From the NCBI RefSeq assembly GCF_042432495.1, contig NZ_JBHLXC010000002.1:1240001-1304000 (forward strand): a stretch of 64,000 bases of DNA, read 5' to 3'. Under the pieces are notes generated by a model that was not told where the DNA came from, did no database searches, and saw only the letters and a program-made list of their open reading frames with translations. Positions 10,358 to 17,737 of the stretch are shown one piece after another; positions within the stretch are counted from its first letter, which is position 1, and each line of letters opens with the position of its first letter. A program made the position numbers and the translations under genes. The DNA is from Pseudochelatococcus lubricantis. GTDB taxonomy: Bacteria > Pseudomonadota > Alphaproteobacteria > Rhizobiales > Beijerinckiaceae.

Positions 10358-10384
10358 CTCCGGCAGTCGCAGAGACTGCCGGAG
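10358..10384 (+). terminator. strong hairpin after the binding-protein gene
   Basis: CTCCGGCAGTC and GACTGCCGGAG form a perfect 11-bp stem with loop GCAGA. No T run follows. It may protect the 3' end of the binding-protein mRNA or partly terminate transcription before the permease genes. Confidence 0.5.
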
Positions 10385-10535
10385 CGTGTCCGCAGGCGGG
10401 CTGCGCGAGGCATAACGCAAAATCTGAATATTCAAATATAACGTATTGCCGGAATGGAAGTAATCATGAAATTCATCTGCGGCGCGACCCGTGAGGCACC
10501 GGCTGCATCCGGGGCCGCCGCTGAAAGGCCTGTCG

Positions 10536-11423
10536 ATGTCTGAACTTCTGGGCGTTCCCTCTCAGGTGCTGTTCGGCCAGCTTCTGCTGGGGCTGATCAA
10601 CGGCTCGTTCTATGCGGTGCTGAGCCTCGGCCTCGCCATTATCTTCGGCCTGCTCAACATCATCAACTTCGCCCACGGGGCGCAGTACATGATGGGTGCC
10701 TTCGTGGCGTGGATGCTCCTGCAGTATGCGGGCGTCGGCTACTGGTGGGCGCTGCTGGCCGCGCCGGTCGTCGTCGGGATCACGGGCGTCGTCATCGAGC
10801 GGCTGCTGCTGGCGCGGCTGCGGAACGCCGACCACCTCTACGGCCTGCTGCTCACCTTCGGCCTCGCGCTGATCATCCAGGGCATTTTCCGCAACGAATA
10901 CGGCGTTTCGGGCCTGCCCTACGGCATTCCGCCGGAACTTGCGGGCGGGCGTAACCTCGGCTTCATGTTCCTGCCCAACTACCGGGCGTGGGTGGTGCTG
11001 GCCTCGCTTACGCTGTGCCTCGCGACGTGGTTCGTCATCGAGCGAACGCGCCTTGGCGCCTACCTGCGGGCGGCGACGGAGAACCCCACGCTGGTGCAGG
11101 CGTTTGGCATCAACGTGCCGCTGCTGGTGACGCTCACCTACGGCTTCGGCGTGGCGCTCGCCGCCTTCGCCGGCGTACTGGCGGCGCCCATCTATTCCGT
11201 GAACCCCAACATGGGCGCTGACATGATCATCGTCGTGTTCGCGGTGGTGGTGATCGGCGGCATGGGCTCGATCCTGGGTTCGATCGTCACCGGTTTCGCG
11301 CTCGGCATCGTGGAGGGGTTGACGAAGGTGTTCTACCCGGAGGCGTCCTCGACCGTCATTTTCGTGATCATGATCCTTGTGCTGCTGGTGAAACCCGCCG
11401 GCCTGTTCGGGAGGACTGCCTGA
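10536..11423 (+). CDS. livH: branched-chain amino-acid-type ABC transporter permease (LivH-like)
   Basis: Inner-membrane permease of the importer. The 295-aa protein has about eight hydrophobic segments and the LivH signatures GLINGSFYAVLSLGLAIIFG and NIINFAHGAQYMMGAF near the N terminus, with VFAVVVIGGMGSILGSIV, the coupling segment that meets the ATPase, near the C terminus. The ATG at 10536 has an AAAGG site upstream and begins MSELLGVPS; an in-frame GTG at 10491 lacks one. Its stop overlaps the livM start (TGATG). Confidence 0.88.
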   Translation: MSELLGVPSQVLFGQLLLGLINGSFYAVLSLGLAIIFGLLNIINFAHGAQYMMGAFVAWMLLQYAGVGYWWALLAAPVVVGITGVVIERLLLARLRNADHLYGLLLTFGLALIIQGIFRNEYGVSGLPYGIPPELAGGRNLGFMFLPNYRAWVVLASLTLCLATWFVIERTRLGAYLRAATENPTLVQAFGINVPLLVTLTYGFGVALAAFAGVLAAPIYSVNPNMGADMIIVVFAVVVIGGMGSILGSIVTGFALGIVEGLTKVFYPEASSTVIFVIMILVLLVKPAGLFGRTA

Positions 11424-12403
11424 TGAGCGCGCATGATGTTGCGGTTCCCGCCGCTGTGGAGGGCGACGGAGCGCGGCCGTCGGGGCGTACTTACGGCGTG
11501 CTTCTGGCCGTGCTCGTCGGCGTGATTCTCGTCGCGCCATATTTCCTCTATCCCGTTTTCCTGATGAAGGTGCTGTGCTTCGCGCTTTTCGCCTCGGCGC
11601 TGAACCTGCTGCTCGGCTACGGCGGGCTGCTGTCCTTCGGGCACGCGGCGTTCTTCGGCTTCGCGAGCTATATCAGCGCGCATGCCGCCAAGGTGTGGGG
11701 GCTGCCGCCGGAACTCGCGATCCTGTCGGGCACAGCGGCGGCGACTGTGCTCGGCGCGGTGTTCGGGGCGCTGGCGATCCGGCGGCAGGGTATCTATTTC
11801 GCCATGATCACGCTGGCGTTGGCGCAGCTCATCTACTTTGTCTCGCTGCAATCCGAGTTCACCGGCGGCGAGGACGGCATCCAGTCGGTTCCGCGCGGGG
11901 TCCTGTTCGGCGTGCTGCCACTCACCGACGACCGGACGCTTTACTATGTCGTGGCGACGATCTTCCTCGCCGGCTTCCTGCTGATTTTCCGCATCATCCA
12001 TTCGCCGTTCGGGCAGGTGCTGCGCGCGATCCGGGACAACGAGCCGCGCGCCATCTCGCTCGGCTACCGCACGGTGCAATACAAGCTCGCGACCTTCGTC
12101 ATTTCTGCCGGCATCGCAGGCATTGCGGGTGCGACGAAGGCGCTGGTCTTCCAGCTCGCATCGCTCACAGACGTGCACTGGAGCATGTCGGGCGAGGTAG
12201 TGTTGATGACGCTCGTCGGCGGCATGGGCACGATCTTCGGCCCCGCGGTCGGCGCGATCGTCGTGGTGTCGATGCAGAACTATCTCGCGACTCTGGGTGC
12301 GTGGGTGCCGATCGTGCAGGGCATCGTGTTCGTCGTCTGTGTGCTGCTGTTCCGGGAGGGCATCATCGGCGTGCTGTCGCGCTGGACGAAACGGCCGCTG
12401 TGA
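11423..12403 (+). CDS. livM: branched-chain amino-acid-type ABC transporter permease (LivM-like)
   Basis: Second permease of the importer. The 326-aa protein has a short hydrophilic N terminus, then about eight to nine membrane segments with the LivM signatures ALNLLLGYGGLLSFGHAAFFG, FRIIHSPFGQVLRAIRDNEPRAISLGY and VVLMTLVGGMGTIFGPAVGA (coupling segment). It is coupled to livH by a one-base overlap and ends the operon; a GST gene on the same strand follows 119 bases later and may or may not be co-transcribed. Confidence 0.88.
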   Translation: MSAHDVAVPAAVEGDGARPSGRTYGVLLAVLVGVILVAPYFLYPVFLMKVLCFALFASALNLLLGYGGLLSFGHAAFFGFASYISAHAAKVWGLPPELAILSGTAAATVLGAVFGALAIRRQGIYFAMITLALAQLIYFVSLQSEFTGGEDGIQSVPRGVLFGVLPLTDDRTLYYVVATIFLAGFLLIFRIIHSPFGQVLRAIRDNEPRAISLGYRTVQYKLATFVISAGIAGIAGATKALVFQLASLTDVHWSMSGEVVLMTLVGGMGTIFGPAVGAIVVVSMQNYLATLGAWVPIVQGIVFVVCVLLFREGIIGVLSRWTKRPL

Positions 12404-12522
12404 CGCGCCGCGATCCGCGGCGTGACGTTACGCACGATGCGGCGCGGGCAGCATGGTATGATGGCATCGTCGTCCGGGCCGGGGGGCGCCGGTGCGGCCC
12501 GTGACAGCAAGCGGAGGGGCCG

Positions 12523-13176
12523 ATGGCAGGCAGCGCACAGGAACCGATCGACCTCTACTACTGGCCGACGCCCAACGGATGGAAAATCGCCATCATGCTG
12601 GAGGAGGTGGGCCTGCCTTACCGGGTGCGGCCGGTCAACATCGGCAAGGGCGAGCAGTTCCGGCCAGAGTTCCTCGCGATTTCACCCAACAACCGCATTC
12701 CCGCCATCGTCGATCCGGACGGGCCGGGCGGCATACCGGTCTCAGTGTTCGAATCGGGGGCGATCCTCCAGTATCTTGGCCGCAAGACAGGCAAGCTCTA
12801 TCCCGCCGACGAGCGCGCGCGGGTGGAAGTGGAGGAATGGCTGTTCTGGCAGGTGGGCGGGCTCGGGCCGATGGCCGGGCAGGCGCACCATTTCCGCATC
12901 TTCGCGCCGGAAAAGATCCCCTACGGTATCGCGCGCTATACGAAGGAGGTGGCGCGCCTCTACGGTGTGCTCGACCGCCGTCTCGCCGACCGGGAATTCC
13001 TCGCCGGCGACTATTCCATCGCCGATATCGCCTGCGTCGGCTGGAGCAAGATGTGGGAGCGGCAAGGGCAGGATATCGGCGAGTTTCCCCATTTCCGGCG
13101 CTGGCTGGAGACGGTTCTCGCCCGGCCTGCCGTGCAGCGCGGCCTCGCGGTGACGGCGGATGCGCCGAAAACATGA
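12523..13176 (+). CDS. glutathione S-transferase family protein
   Basis: Cytosolic thioredoxin-fold/alpha-helical GST of the YghU/YfcG-like group, whose members reduce disulfides or hydroperoxides with glutathione. The 217-aa protein has the N-terminal domain LYYWPTPNGWKIAIMLEEVGLPY (PTPNGWK is typical of this group), SPNNRIPAIVDPD with the conserved cis-Pro, and SVFESGAILQYLG (Glu-Ser glutathione contact). The helical C-terminal domain has FLAGDYSIADIACVGW, the fold-stabilising N-capping motif. It stands between the ABC importer and ndk; nothing in context fixes a substrate. Confidence 0.85.
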   Translation: MAGSAQEPIDLYYWPTPNGWKIAIMLEEVGLPYRVRPVNIGKGEQFRPEFLAISPNNRIPAIVDPDGPGGIPVSVFESGAILQYLGRKTGKLYPADERARVEVEEWLFWQVGGLGPMAGQAHHFRIFAPEKIPYGIARYTKEVARLYGVLDRRLADREFLAGDYSIADIACVGWSKMWERQGQDIGEFPHFRRWLETVLARPAVQRGLAVTADAPKT

Positions 13177-13227
13177 GAAAAATGCGTCGGACAGGCGGAT
13201 TTCCCGGCGCGAAGGCAACGGCTTGTC

Positions 13228-13256
13228 TTGTGGCTGACGTTTCATGCCGCTATAAG
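13228..13256 (+). promoter_or_regulatory. candidate promoter for ndk
   Basis: TTGTGG (13228-13233) and TATAAG (13251-13256) are 17 bases apart, about 40 bases before the ndk start. Confidence 0.4.
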
Positions 13257-13297
13257 CCACGGCACTATCGCTAACATAAGGTTTCAGACGGTACATC

Positions 13298-13720
13298 ATG
13301 GCTTTAGAGCGCACCTTCTCCATCATCAAGCCCGACGCGACGGAACGCAATCTTACCGGTTCCATCAACGCTGTTATCGAGGCTGCGGGCCTGCGCGTCG
13401 TCGCGCAGAAGCGCATCCAGCTCACCCGCACGCAGGCGGAGACGTTCTACGCCGTGCATAGCGCGCGCCCGTTCTTCGGCGAACTGGTGGACTTCATGAT
13501 CTCCGCCCCCGTCGTCGTGCAGGTTCTCGAAGGTGAGAACGCTATCGCCAAGTACCGTGAGGTAATGGGCGCCACCAACCCCGAGAACGCGGCGGAAGGC
13601 ACCATCCGCAAGCTGTTCGCGAAGTCGGTCGGCGAAAACTCCGTCCACGGCTCGGATTCGCCCGAGGCCGCACAGGTCGAGATCGCCCAGTTCTTCGCGG
13701 GCAACGAGATCGTCGGCTGA
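13298..13720 (+). CDS. ndk: nucleoside diphosphate kinase
   Basis: Transfers the gamma phosphate of ATP to nucleoside diphosphates through a phosphohistidine, keeping NTP and dNTP pools balanced in the cytoplasm. The 140-aa protein is full length: ERTFSIIKPDATERNL at the N terminus, the Kpn-loop region, and NSVHGSDS with the phosphorylated His at residue 117, the canonical position. It has its own candidate promoter and a clear intrinsic terminator, so it is probably monocistronic. Confidence 0.97.
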   Translation: MALERTFSIIKPDATERNLTGSINAVIEAAGLRVVAQKRIQLTRTQAETFYAVHSARPFFGELVDFMISAPVVVQVLEGENAIAKYREVMGATNPENAAEGTIRKLFAKSVGENSVHGSDSPEAAQVEIAQFFAGNEIVG

Positions 13721-13745
13721 CCGTACGGCCCCTGGCCTCCGAAGC

Positions 13746-13779
13746 AAGCGTGGCGCGCAGGACGCAGCCACGCTTTTTT
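13746..13779 (+). terminator. intrinsic terminator of ndk
   Basis: AAGCGTGGC and GCCACGCTT form a 9-bp stem (12-base loop) running into six T residues (TTTTTTC), 25 bases after the ndk stop. Confidence 0.85.
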
Positions 13780-13902
13780 CTTGTCCGTTCCTGAAAACCG
13801 TTTCGCTTCAGCAATGAAATGGGATATCGCGGGATCGTTATAGCGTTTTCAAGCGAAGCGGGTGCCGGTTCGCGTGAAGAAAATGCGCCAAAACAAATAA
13901 CT

Positions 13903-13933
13903 GGAGCGTTTCCGTGAAACGACGGAACGCTCC
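13903..13933 (+). repeat. 31-nt palindromic repeat, copy 1
   Basis: The element begins GGAGCGTTTC and ends GAACGCTCC, pairing as an imperfect hairpin. It aligns without gaps to copies at 19780 and 33632. The preceding 100 bases (CCGGTTCGCGTGAAGAAAA and surroundings) resemble intergenic mosaic sequence I associate with many Rhizobiales genomes. It is upstream of, and on one possible reading inside, the 5' end of the next small gene. Confidence 0.55.
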
Positions 13934-13958
13934 GGCACATGGATGCAGGGGCATGGCG

Positions 13959-14345
13959 ATGCAAGCGTTCAGGGGCTGGCCTGTCAGGGTGCTGATGTTG
14001 GGGGCTATTCTGGCAGGAGTGGCGGGCCTTGGTCCGTTCGCCATTGAACCCGCCCGCGCCGGCGCCACGCCGCCGCAGTCCGCGCCGGTCGCCGGTGCAG
14101 TCGATCTGCGCGACGCGAGCCCGGAGACCGTCCGCACGCATATCCTCGATAGCTGCGTGATTCGGGAGTGGGGCACTTCCAGGGACAACACCGACAGCTA
14201 TGCCGAGCGCTGCGCGTGCTTCGCGCGGAAGATCACGCAGGCGCTGACGGCGGACGAGTTCGACGCCTTCCGCCGGGCGGGCGTCTTCAACGCCACCGCC
14301 CGTCCCAAGGCGGAAGCGGCACAGGCCGAGTGCAAGCTCAAGTAA
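13959..14345 (+). CDS. small exported protein of unknown function
   Basis: A 128-aa protein that I do not recognise. A signal peptide is visible (VRVLMLGAILAGVAGLGPFAIEPARA), followed by a short mature domain with several cysteines (DSCVIREWG, ERCACFARKI, AECKLK) and the segment ITQALTADEFDAFRRAGVFN. A periplasmic, disulfide-containing protein is likely. The ATG at 13959 follows AGGGG by seven bases; an in-frame GTG at 13914 would place the palindromic repeat inside the gene and is less likely. The stop overlaps the convergent hisI stop by eight bases. Confidence 0.65.
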   Translation: MQAFRGWPVRVLMLGAILAGVAGLGPFAIEPARAGATPPQSAPVAGAVDLRDASPETVRTHILDSCVIREWGTSRDNTDSYAERCACFARKITQALTADEFDAFRRAGVFNATARPKAEAAQAECKLK

Positions 14346-14769
14346 CCGCCGAGCCATCCTTCTCCAGCGGCTCGCACACGCCCTTGCCGACCGGGACGCG
14401 CCGATAGAAGCAGGAACAGCGGCCGGTGTGGCAGCAGCCGCCGTCGCCGGCGACCTTGACCCTGAGCCAGACGGCATCCTGATCGCAATCGACGCGCATT
14501 TCCACGACGGTCTGGATCTGGCCAGAGGTATCGCCCTTGTGCCATAGCGTCCGGCGCGAGCGCGACCAATACCACGCCTCACCGGTCTCGATGGTGCGGC
14601 GCAGCGCCTCCGCATTCATGTGCGCCACCATTAGCAACTGGCCGCTGTCGGCCTCCGTCGTCACGCAGGTGACAAGCCCGTTGGCGTCGAAGGCCGGCAT
14701 TAGTTGCAGCCCTTCCTCGACGGTTTGCCTGTCGGCCGAGGCGGGGGACGGGAATAGAGAATCGAGCAC
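14338..14769 (-). CDS. hisI: phosphoribosyl-AMP cyclohydrolase HisI
   Basis: Opens the purine ring of phosphoribosyl-AMP in the third step of histidine synthesis (cytoplasm; Zn and Mg dependent). The 143-aa protein is the monofunctional form, without a HisE domain. It shows MVAHMNAEALRRTIETGEAWYWSRSRRTLWHKGDTSG and the metal-binding segment VDCDQDAVWLRV followed by GGCCHTGRCSCFYR, with the conserved cysteines. The start is a GTG. It lies next to folE on the same strand, a pairing common in alphaproteobacteria; both are cyclohydrolases acting on purine rings. Confidence 0.95.
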   Translation of the reverse strand: MLDSLFPSPASADRQTVEEGLQLMPAFDANGLVTCVTTEADSGQLLMVAHMNAEALRRTIETGEAWYWSRSRRTLWHKGDTSGQIQTVVEMRVDCDQDAVWLRVKVAGDGGCCHTGRCSCFYRRVPVGKGVCEPLEKDGSAVT

Positions 14770-14808
14770 GGCAAAATTCCGATACGGAATGCGATATCTG
14801 TTTTATAT

Positions 14809-14839
14809 CAGCATGGAAGAACAGGTTTCTCCCATGCTG
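14809..14839 (-). other. hairpin between folE and hisI
   Basis: CAGCATGG and CCATGCTG form an 8-bp stem with a 15-base loop, 10 bases beyond the folE stop. No T tract follows on the minus strand. It could be a weak terminator; TATAAA immediately downstream could be a -10 for hisI. Confidence 0.35.
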
Positions 14840-14849
14840 GATGAGACCG

Positions 14850-15509
14850 TCACTCGCGGACGAGCATCATGAAGCGCGCCTGTTCGGCCGGATCATCCGC
14901 GAACACGCCGCTGAAGCGGGTGGTGATGGTGGAGGCGCCCTGCTTCTGAATGCCGCGCATCGCCATGCACATGTGCTCCGCCTCGATCATGATCGCGAGG
15001 CCGCGCGGTTGCAGCGCGTCGTTGATCGCGTCGGAAATCTGCGCCGTCAACGCCTCCTGCGTCTGCAGACGGCGGGCGAAGACGTCGACCACGCGGGCGA
15101 GCTTCGACAGCCCCACGACGCCGCGCGCGGGGTAGTAGGCGATATGCGCCTTGCCGATGATCGGCACCATGTGGTGCTCGCAATGCGAGAAGAACGAGAT
15201 ATCGCGTACGAGCACGATGTCGGAATAACCCTCGACCTCCTCGAAAACGCGGTCGAGCACCTCGGCGGAGTTCTCGCCGTAGCCCGCGAAGAGTTCTTCG
15301 TAGGCTTTCACGACGCGCCTGGGCGTGTCGACCAACCCCTCGCGGGCCGGATTTTCGCCGATCCAGCGCAGCAGCGTCTCCACTGCCGCCTCCGCCTCCG
15401 CCCGTGTGGGCCTGCGCGGGCCTTTCCCGCCAACCGAATCCGAACCTGGCTTGCCAGCGTCGGCAACAACTGCCTTACGCGCGGACAAGGGCTTAACCAC
15501 GGCATCCAT
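14850..15509 (-). CDS. folE: GTP cyclohydrolase I
   Basis: Converts GTP to 7,8-dihydroneopterin triphosphate, the first step of tetrahydrofolate synthesis (cytoplasm, Zn dependent). The 219-aa protein has a basic N-terminal extension, then RWIGENPAREGLVDTPRRVVKAYEELFAGY, SFFSHCEHHMVPIIGKAHIAYYP (Zn-binding Cys/His and GTP site) and IEAEHMCMAMRGIQKQGAST (second Zn Cys). The ATG at 15509 has a GGAGG ribosome site; an upstream in-frame start lacks one. This is the zinc-type FolE, not the metal-promiscuous FolE2. Confidence 0.96.
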   Translation of the reverse strand: MDAVVKPLSARKAVVADAGKPGSDSVGGKGPRRPTRAEAEAAVETLLRWIGENPAREGLVDTPRRVVKAYEELFAGYGENSAEVLDRVFEEVEGYSDIVLVRDISFFSHCEHHMVPIIGKAHIAYYPARGVVGLSKLARVVDVFARRLQTQEALTAQISDAINDALQPRGLAIMIEAEHMCMAMRGIQKQGASTITTRFSGVFADDPAEQARFMMLVRE

Positions 15510-15762
15510 GTGGTGCCTCCCGCTGTTTGACGGCCCGGTATGACGGACCACTTCCGCAATGTTTCTGACGGGTATTCAACCCCCAAAGGGATATCTTATA
15601 TAGGCATTGCAGGCTGTGCCGCAATGATAGCCGTCGGCCGGCGGCGCGGCGAGTGCCATAACAAACATAGAATGGCGGCGGGCTCCGCTCCGGTGTCCAC
15701 GCCCCATGAAACGGAAAGAGCAGGGCGCTCGCCAGGAGGCGGGCGCGGCGATTGCGGAAAAC

Positions 15763-16224
15763 ATGCTGAACGATATCTATACCCGCCAGATTCTCGCGCT
15801 CGCTGCCGATATTCCACGCCTCGGACGGCTTGCGCATCCCGACGCCACCGCGACCGCGCATTCGCGGCTGTGCGGCTCCACCGTCATCGTCGACCTGGCG
15901 ATGGACGGAGATACGGTGATGGATTTCGCCCATGAGGTGCGGGCCTGTGCGTTGGGGCAGGCATCGGCCTCGGTGATGGGGGCGCTCGTCGTCGGCTCCG
16001 GCGCGCAGGAGTTGCGCGAGGTACGCGAAACCATGCGGCTGATGCTCAAGCAGGGCGGCCCGCCGCCCTCCGGACGCTGGAGCGCGCTCGCCGCCCTGGA
16101 GCCGGTGCGCGACTATCCCGCCCGTCACGCCTCGACCCTGCTGACGTTCGACGCCGTCGTCGACGCCGTTGCGCGGATAGAGGCGCGCCGGCTGCAGCCG
16201 GCCGGCTCAGTTCACGCCGAATGA
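15763..16224 (+). CDS. IscU/NifU-N-like iron-sulfur scaffold family protein (degenerate)
   Basis: Resembles the N-terminal scaffold domain of NifU/IscU: it opens NDIYTRQILALAADIPRLGRL and has two of the three expected cluster cysteines (SRLCGSTVIVDL and VRACALGQASASV). At the third position, where the family has RxxC, it reads YPARHAS with no Cys. The protein is about 153 aa from the ATG at 15763, which matches the family N terminus; an in-frame ATG at 15706 would add 19 residues. It is divergent from folE and adjacent to yidD and hisI. Function is uncertain: a scaffold variant, or a related sulfur-handling protein. Confidence 0.7.
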   Translation: MLNDIYTRQILALAADIPRLGRLAHPDATATAHSRLCGSTVIVDLAMDGDTVMDFAHEVRACALGQASASVMGALVVGSGAQELREVRETMRLMLKQGGPPPSGRWSALAALEPVRDYPARHASTLLTFDAVVDAVARIEARRLQPAGSVHAE

Positions 16225-17118
16225 GTAGGCGGCCGTCAGCCCGAAGTTGAACTGGTTGCGCTCGCCGCCAAGCCGCCGCACGATCGGGCTGCGGCCCGCA
16301 TCGCCCACCAACCGGCTGTAGGAGGCGGTCGCCGTGGCGCTCCAGGCGTCGTTGAGGCGGTAGGCGAGCGACGTCGCCGCGCCTGCGCTCTGGAAACCGC
16401 TCTCCGGCTTGTAGGCATAGAGGCCATGCTGCGGAAACACCAGATTGTTGAGCGATGCCTCGTACTCGTTCACGCCGAAGGTGTTGCGCATCGACTTGCC
16501 GCTGGCCCAGCTCGCGCGCGGCCCGACGGTGAAGGTGAACTGGCCGAAGGGCTGCACGAAATCGGCGGCGAGATCGACGACCCAGCCGTCCTCGTCGCGG
16601 AAGCCGTGGCGGGCCTCGACGCGCCCGCGCAGGTTATGCGTCGGCCACACTTCCACGAAGGCGCCGCCCTCGACGGTCCACGGCAGCTTGCGCAGGCCGA
16701 ACAGCTTGCGGTCATTCGCGAAGTAGCGGCCGGACTTGTAGCGCCCGACAGGGCCGAAGCTCAGATACTCGTGGTTGAGCAGGTCGAGCTGGAAGCCGTC
16801 GCCCGGAATGCTGGGGCGCCGGGCCTGCCCGCCACGGCGGATGCTGATGAGCGGATAGGGCGTGAACGTATACTTGTCGGAGCCGATGAAGGACGGGCCG
16901 ACATTGACGTTGGCGCTCACCGTCGCGACCCATCGGGCCGAGGACACCGGCGTCGGCGAGAAATACGGAAATACGGAACCGGAGCTTGCCGACCCTTGCG
17001 TCGCGTAGGGATCATAGCCAGCGTCCTGCGCCACGGCGCTTGCACCGACCGCGTCGAAACAAAGAACGCCCGCCGCCACGGCGAGCGCCGCTCCACGGGA
17101 GAATGCGAAACGCAACAC
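16207..17118 (-). CDS. MipA/OmpV family outer membrane protein
   Basis: A predicted outer-membrane beta-barrel of the MltA-interacting protein (MipA/OmpV) family. The 303-aa precursor has a signal peptide (LRFAFSRGAALAVAAGVLCFDAVGASAVAQ), then alternating beta-strand sequence with ATVSANVNVGPSFIGSDKYTFTPYPLISIRRG, the family's opening motif, and ends in AYSFGVN. The GTG at 17118 was chosen because a perfect GGAGGT lies five bases upstream and the signal peptide starts there; an upstream ATG gives a long hydrophilic extension. It overlaps the IscU-like gene tail to tail by 18 bases. The proposed role in peptidoglycan-machinery assembly comes from E. coli MipA and may not transfer. Confidence 0.82.
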   Translation of the reverse strand: MLRFAFSRGAALAVAAGVLCFDAVGASAVAQDAGYDPYATQGSASSGSVFPYFSPTPVSSARWVATVSANVNVGPSFIGSDKYTFTPYPLISIRRGGQARRPSIPGDGFQLDLLNHEYLSFGPVGRYKSGRYFANDRKLFGLRKLPWTVEGGAFVEVWPTHNLRGRVEARHGFRDEDGWVVDLAADFVQPFGQFTFTVGPRASWASGKSMRNTFGVNEYEASLNNLVFPQHGLYAYKPESGFQSAGAATSLAYRLNDAWSATATASYSRLVGDAGRSPIVRRLGGERNQFNFGLTAAYSFGVN

Positions 17119-17263
17119 GGCATACCTCCAATTAATGCTGATGCGATTGTCTTGCATAAAGTTCACCAATTGGTTAGCAAGCCGGCGGTTAGGCGGGCCG
17201 TGGCCGCGGAGCATGGCCCGGTGCTGTCCCGGCAGCTATAACCCATGGAAGGTCGGATGCAAA

Positions 17264-17686
17264 TTGGGCGATGACAGGCCGTTCCCGAAGCCGTTCCGCC
17301 GGCCCGGCGTGGCAGTGGCGCGCCTTCTGATTCGCGTCTACCAGCTCACGCTGTCATCCGTCTTCGGCCGTCACTGCCGCCATCTGCCGAGCTGTTCGTC
17401 CTATACAGACGAGGCGATCGACCGTTACGGCCTGTGGGCGGGCGGCTGGATGGGCGCGGCGCGCATCTGCCGCTGCCATCCCTTCGGCACGCACGGGCTC
17501 GATCTGGTGCCGGAGGCGTTGCCCGAAGGGCACCGATGGTATAAGCCGTGGACCTACGGGCGCTGGCGGAGCACCTATGCTCCCGCCATGACGGAGACTT
17601 CGGAGACGAAGGCATCCATGATCTGCGAGGCCGTCGAAACGGATGGCGGCGAAGCCTCGACGCCCGCTTCCCGAACCGTCCCATGA
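17264..17686 (+). CDS. yidD: membrane protein insertion efficiency factor YidD
   Basis: YidD is a small amphipathic, membrane-associated protein that aids YidC-dependent insertion. The family core is clear: RLLIRVYQLTLSSVFGRHCRHLPSCSSYTDEAIDRYGLWAGGWMGAARICRCHPFGTHGLDLVPE, with the conserved cysteines and RCHP. A C-terminal acidic tail of about 45 residues is not part of the domain. The start is uncertain: TTG at 17264 has GGAAGG upstream and puts the core near the N terminus; ATG at 17213 or 17135 are alternatives. It is away from rpmH/rnpA, the classical location, but next to thrS. Confidence 0.85.
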   Translation: MGDDRPFPKPFRRPGVAVARLLIRVYQLTLSSVFGRHCRHLPSCSSYTDEAIDRYGLWAGGWMGAARICRCHPFGTHGLDLVPEALPEGHRWYKPWTYGRWRSTYAPAMTETSETKASMICEAVETDGGEASTPASRTVP

Positions 17687-17737
17687 TCGCGTGAACGCTT
17701 ACCTGCCCCGTTTGCAGGAGTGAGCTGGAGAAGTTTG

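Noticed and set aside
17687..17737. T-box or other leader for thrS
   Set aside because: Only about 50 bases lie between yidD and thrS, with no T-box sequence or specifier hairpin, and T-boxes are not expected in alphaproteobacteria.
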